A stretch of 24,820 nt of DNA. It comes from Bacteroidia bacterium (GTDB lineage Bacteria; Bacteroidota; Bacteroidia; Bacteroidales; Azobacteroidaceae). How positions within the stretch are numbered: position 1 is the first letter of the stretch; each line of letters begins with the position of its first letter. The stretch covers positions 1 to 24,820 of the forward strand of contig BNTT01000036.1 of the NCBI GenBank assembly GCA_025996815.1. The letters run 5' to 3'. Below the pieces are notes generated by a model. The model did not search any database and was not told the DNA's origin. It saw only the letters and a list, made by a program, of their open reading frames with translations. The translations under genes and the position numbers were made by a program. Shown here piece after piece: positions 24,413 to 24,820 of this stretch.

Positions 24413-24456
24413 CAACTTTTTTTTTTTGATATAGCACTGATTTTTCAAAAAAATAA

Positions 24457-24820
24457 TCAAATTTCTTTCACCACCTTAAAAACATGCTCCTTCAAAATAT
24501 GAAAAGCCGGCGCAACCATAGCACCATGGTCATATCCATCTAATTCATACAAATAGGTTTCTTTATGTCCGGCTACTTTCATCATGCGCCAGAAATAGGC
24601 ATTTTCTTCGTAGCGACCTAATAATTCCATTGTGCGGTCGCCTGAAATGATAATCAATGGGGGTGCGTCGGCTCGGACGTGGAATAGGGGCGCATATTCG
24701 TCGATGATGGGCTGCGTTTCTTTTATGCCGAGCATTTTACGGTAGTTATAATGGCTGATTGCCTGTCCGCTGAACGGGATTATTCCGGCTATGGCGTTGG
24801 CATCGAGGTCGTATGCCGCC
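24457..24820 (-). CDS. Alpha/beta hydrolase (esterase-like), 3' part only
   Basis: The reading frame is open from the right edge of the window, so the 5' part lies outside. The visible 120 or so residues are the C-terminal part of an alpha/beta-hydrolase of the BD-FAE/esterase kind: GIIPFSGQAISHYNY, IDEYAPLFHVRADAPPLIIISGDRTMELLGRYEENAYF, then LYELDGYDHGAM. The catalytic acid is probably the Asp of SGDR and the base the His of GYDHGAM; the nucleophile Ser would be upstream, outside the window. The internal Met at 24735 is not the true start. Likely substrates are acetylated sugars or small esters, but this cannot be told from the fragment. Confidence 0.85.
   Translation of the reverse strand, partial: AAYDLDANAIAGIIPFSGQAISHYNYRKMLGIKETQPIIDEYAPLFHVRADAPPLIIISGDRTMELLGRYEENAYFWRMMKVAGHKETYLYELDGYDHGAMVAPAFHILKEHVFKVVKEI

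Overview
The window looks like a chromosomal segment of a Bacteroidales/Bacteroidota bacterium. Three things point there: repeated Bacteroidota-type promoters (TAnnTTTG -7 boxes, some with a TTTG/TTG -33 element), few Shine-Dalgarno sequences, and the protein families present (lipocalin-like lipoprotein, GH92/GH127/GH78/DUF4964-4965 carbohydrate cluster, HU-HIG type DNA-binding domain, XRE regulator of the Bacteroidota LWLA type). No tRNA, rRNA, CRISPR array or insertion sequence was seen.

Layout. 1-650: a small acidic surface lipoprotein whose frame is broken, followed by a strong terminator. 750-4064: an exported 1104-residue protein made of two TldD/PmbA-type metalloprotease halves, the first with an intact HEIFGH site and the second without, i.e. 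a TldD/TldE-like pair in one chain. 4145-5380: a beta-class DNA methyltransferase fused to an HNH nuclease domain. 5455-6373: an ECF sigma factor overlapping a small two-helix membrane protein, possibly its anti-sigma factor. 6357-7652 (minus): murF, convergent with and overlapping that pair, with two tandem promoters.

7875-19329: a four-gene carbohydrate operon in the plus direction: GH78 rhamnosidase, a GH92-GH127-like fusion lipoprotein, an unassigned TIM-barrel/GATase-like putative glycosidase, and a DUF4964/4965 'glutaminase A'-like lipoprotein. All have signal peptides, gaps are 20-55 nt, and a perfect palindrome ends the unit. No SusC/SusD pair is in the window, so this is at most part of a polysaccharide utilisation locus. 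The enzyme set suggests a rhamnose/arabinofuranose-bearing plant glycan, but this is inference.

19455-24820 is entirely on the minus strand. From 19430 to about 24450 it is clearly more AT-rich (a sampled line in the cysteine-synthase-like gene is 35% G+C, against 57% for one in the GH92-GH127 gene). It holds a DUF3791 protein, a tight four-gene operon (HD hydrolase, cysteine-synthase-like PLP enzyme, serine-acetyltransferase-like enzyme with an extra C-terminal beta domain, and an EF-Tu/CysN-like GTPase with a polybasic insert and no catalytic His), an XRE-HU chimeric regulator, and the 3' part of an alpha/beta hydrolase. The HD/CysK/CysE/GTPase operon is the best candidate for an undescribed system: sulfur-amino-acid enzymes tied to a translational-type GTPase, without CysD or any other assimilation gene.

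A 7-bp tandem repeat (AATTACG/AATTAAA) occurs three times: inside the tldD-like gene, over the stop codon of the GH78 gene, and in the gap before the DUF4964 gene.
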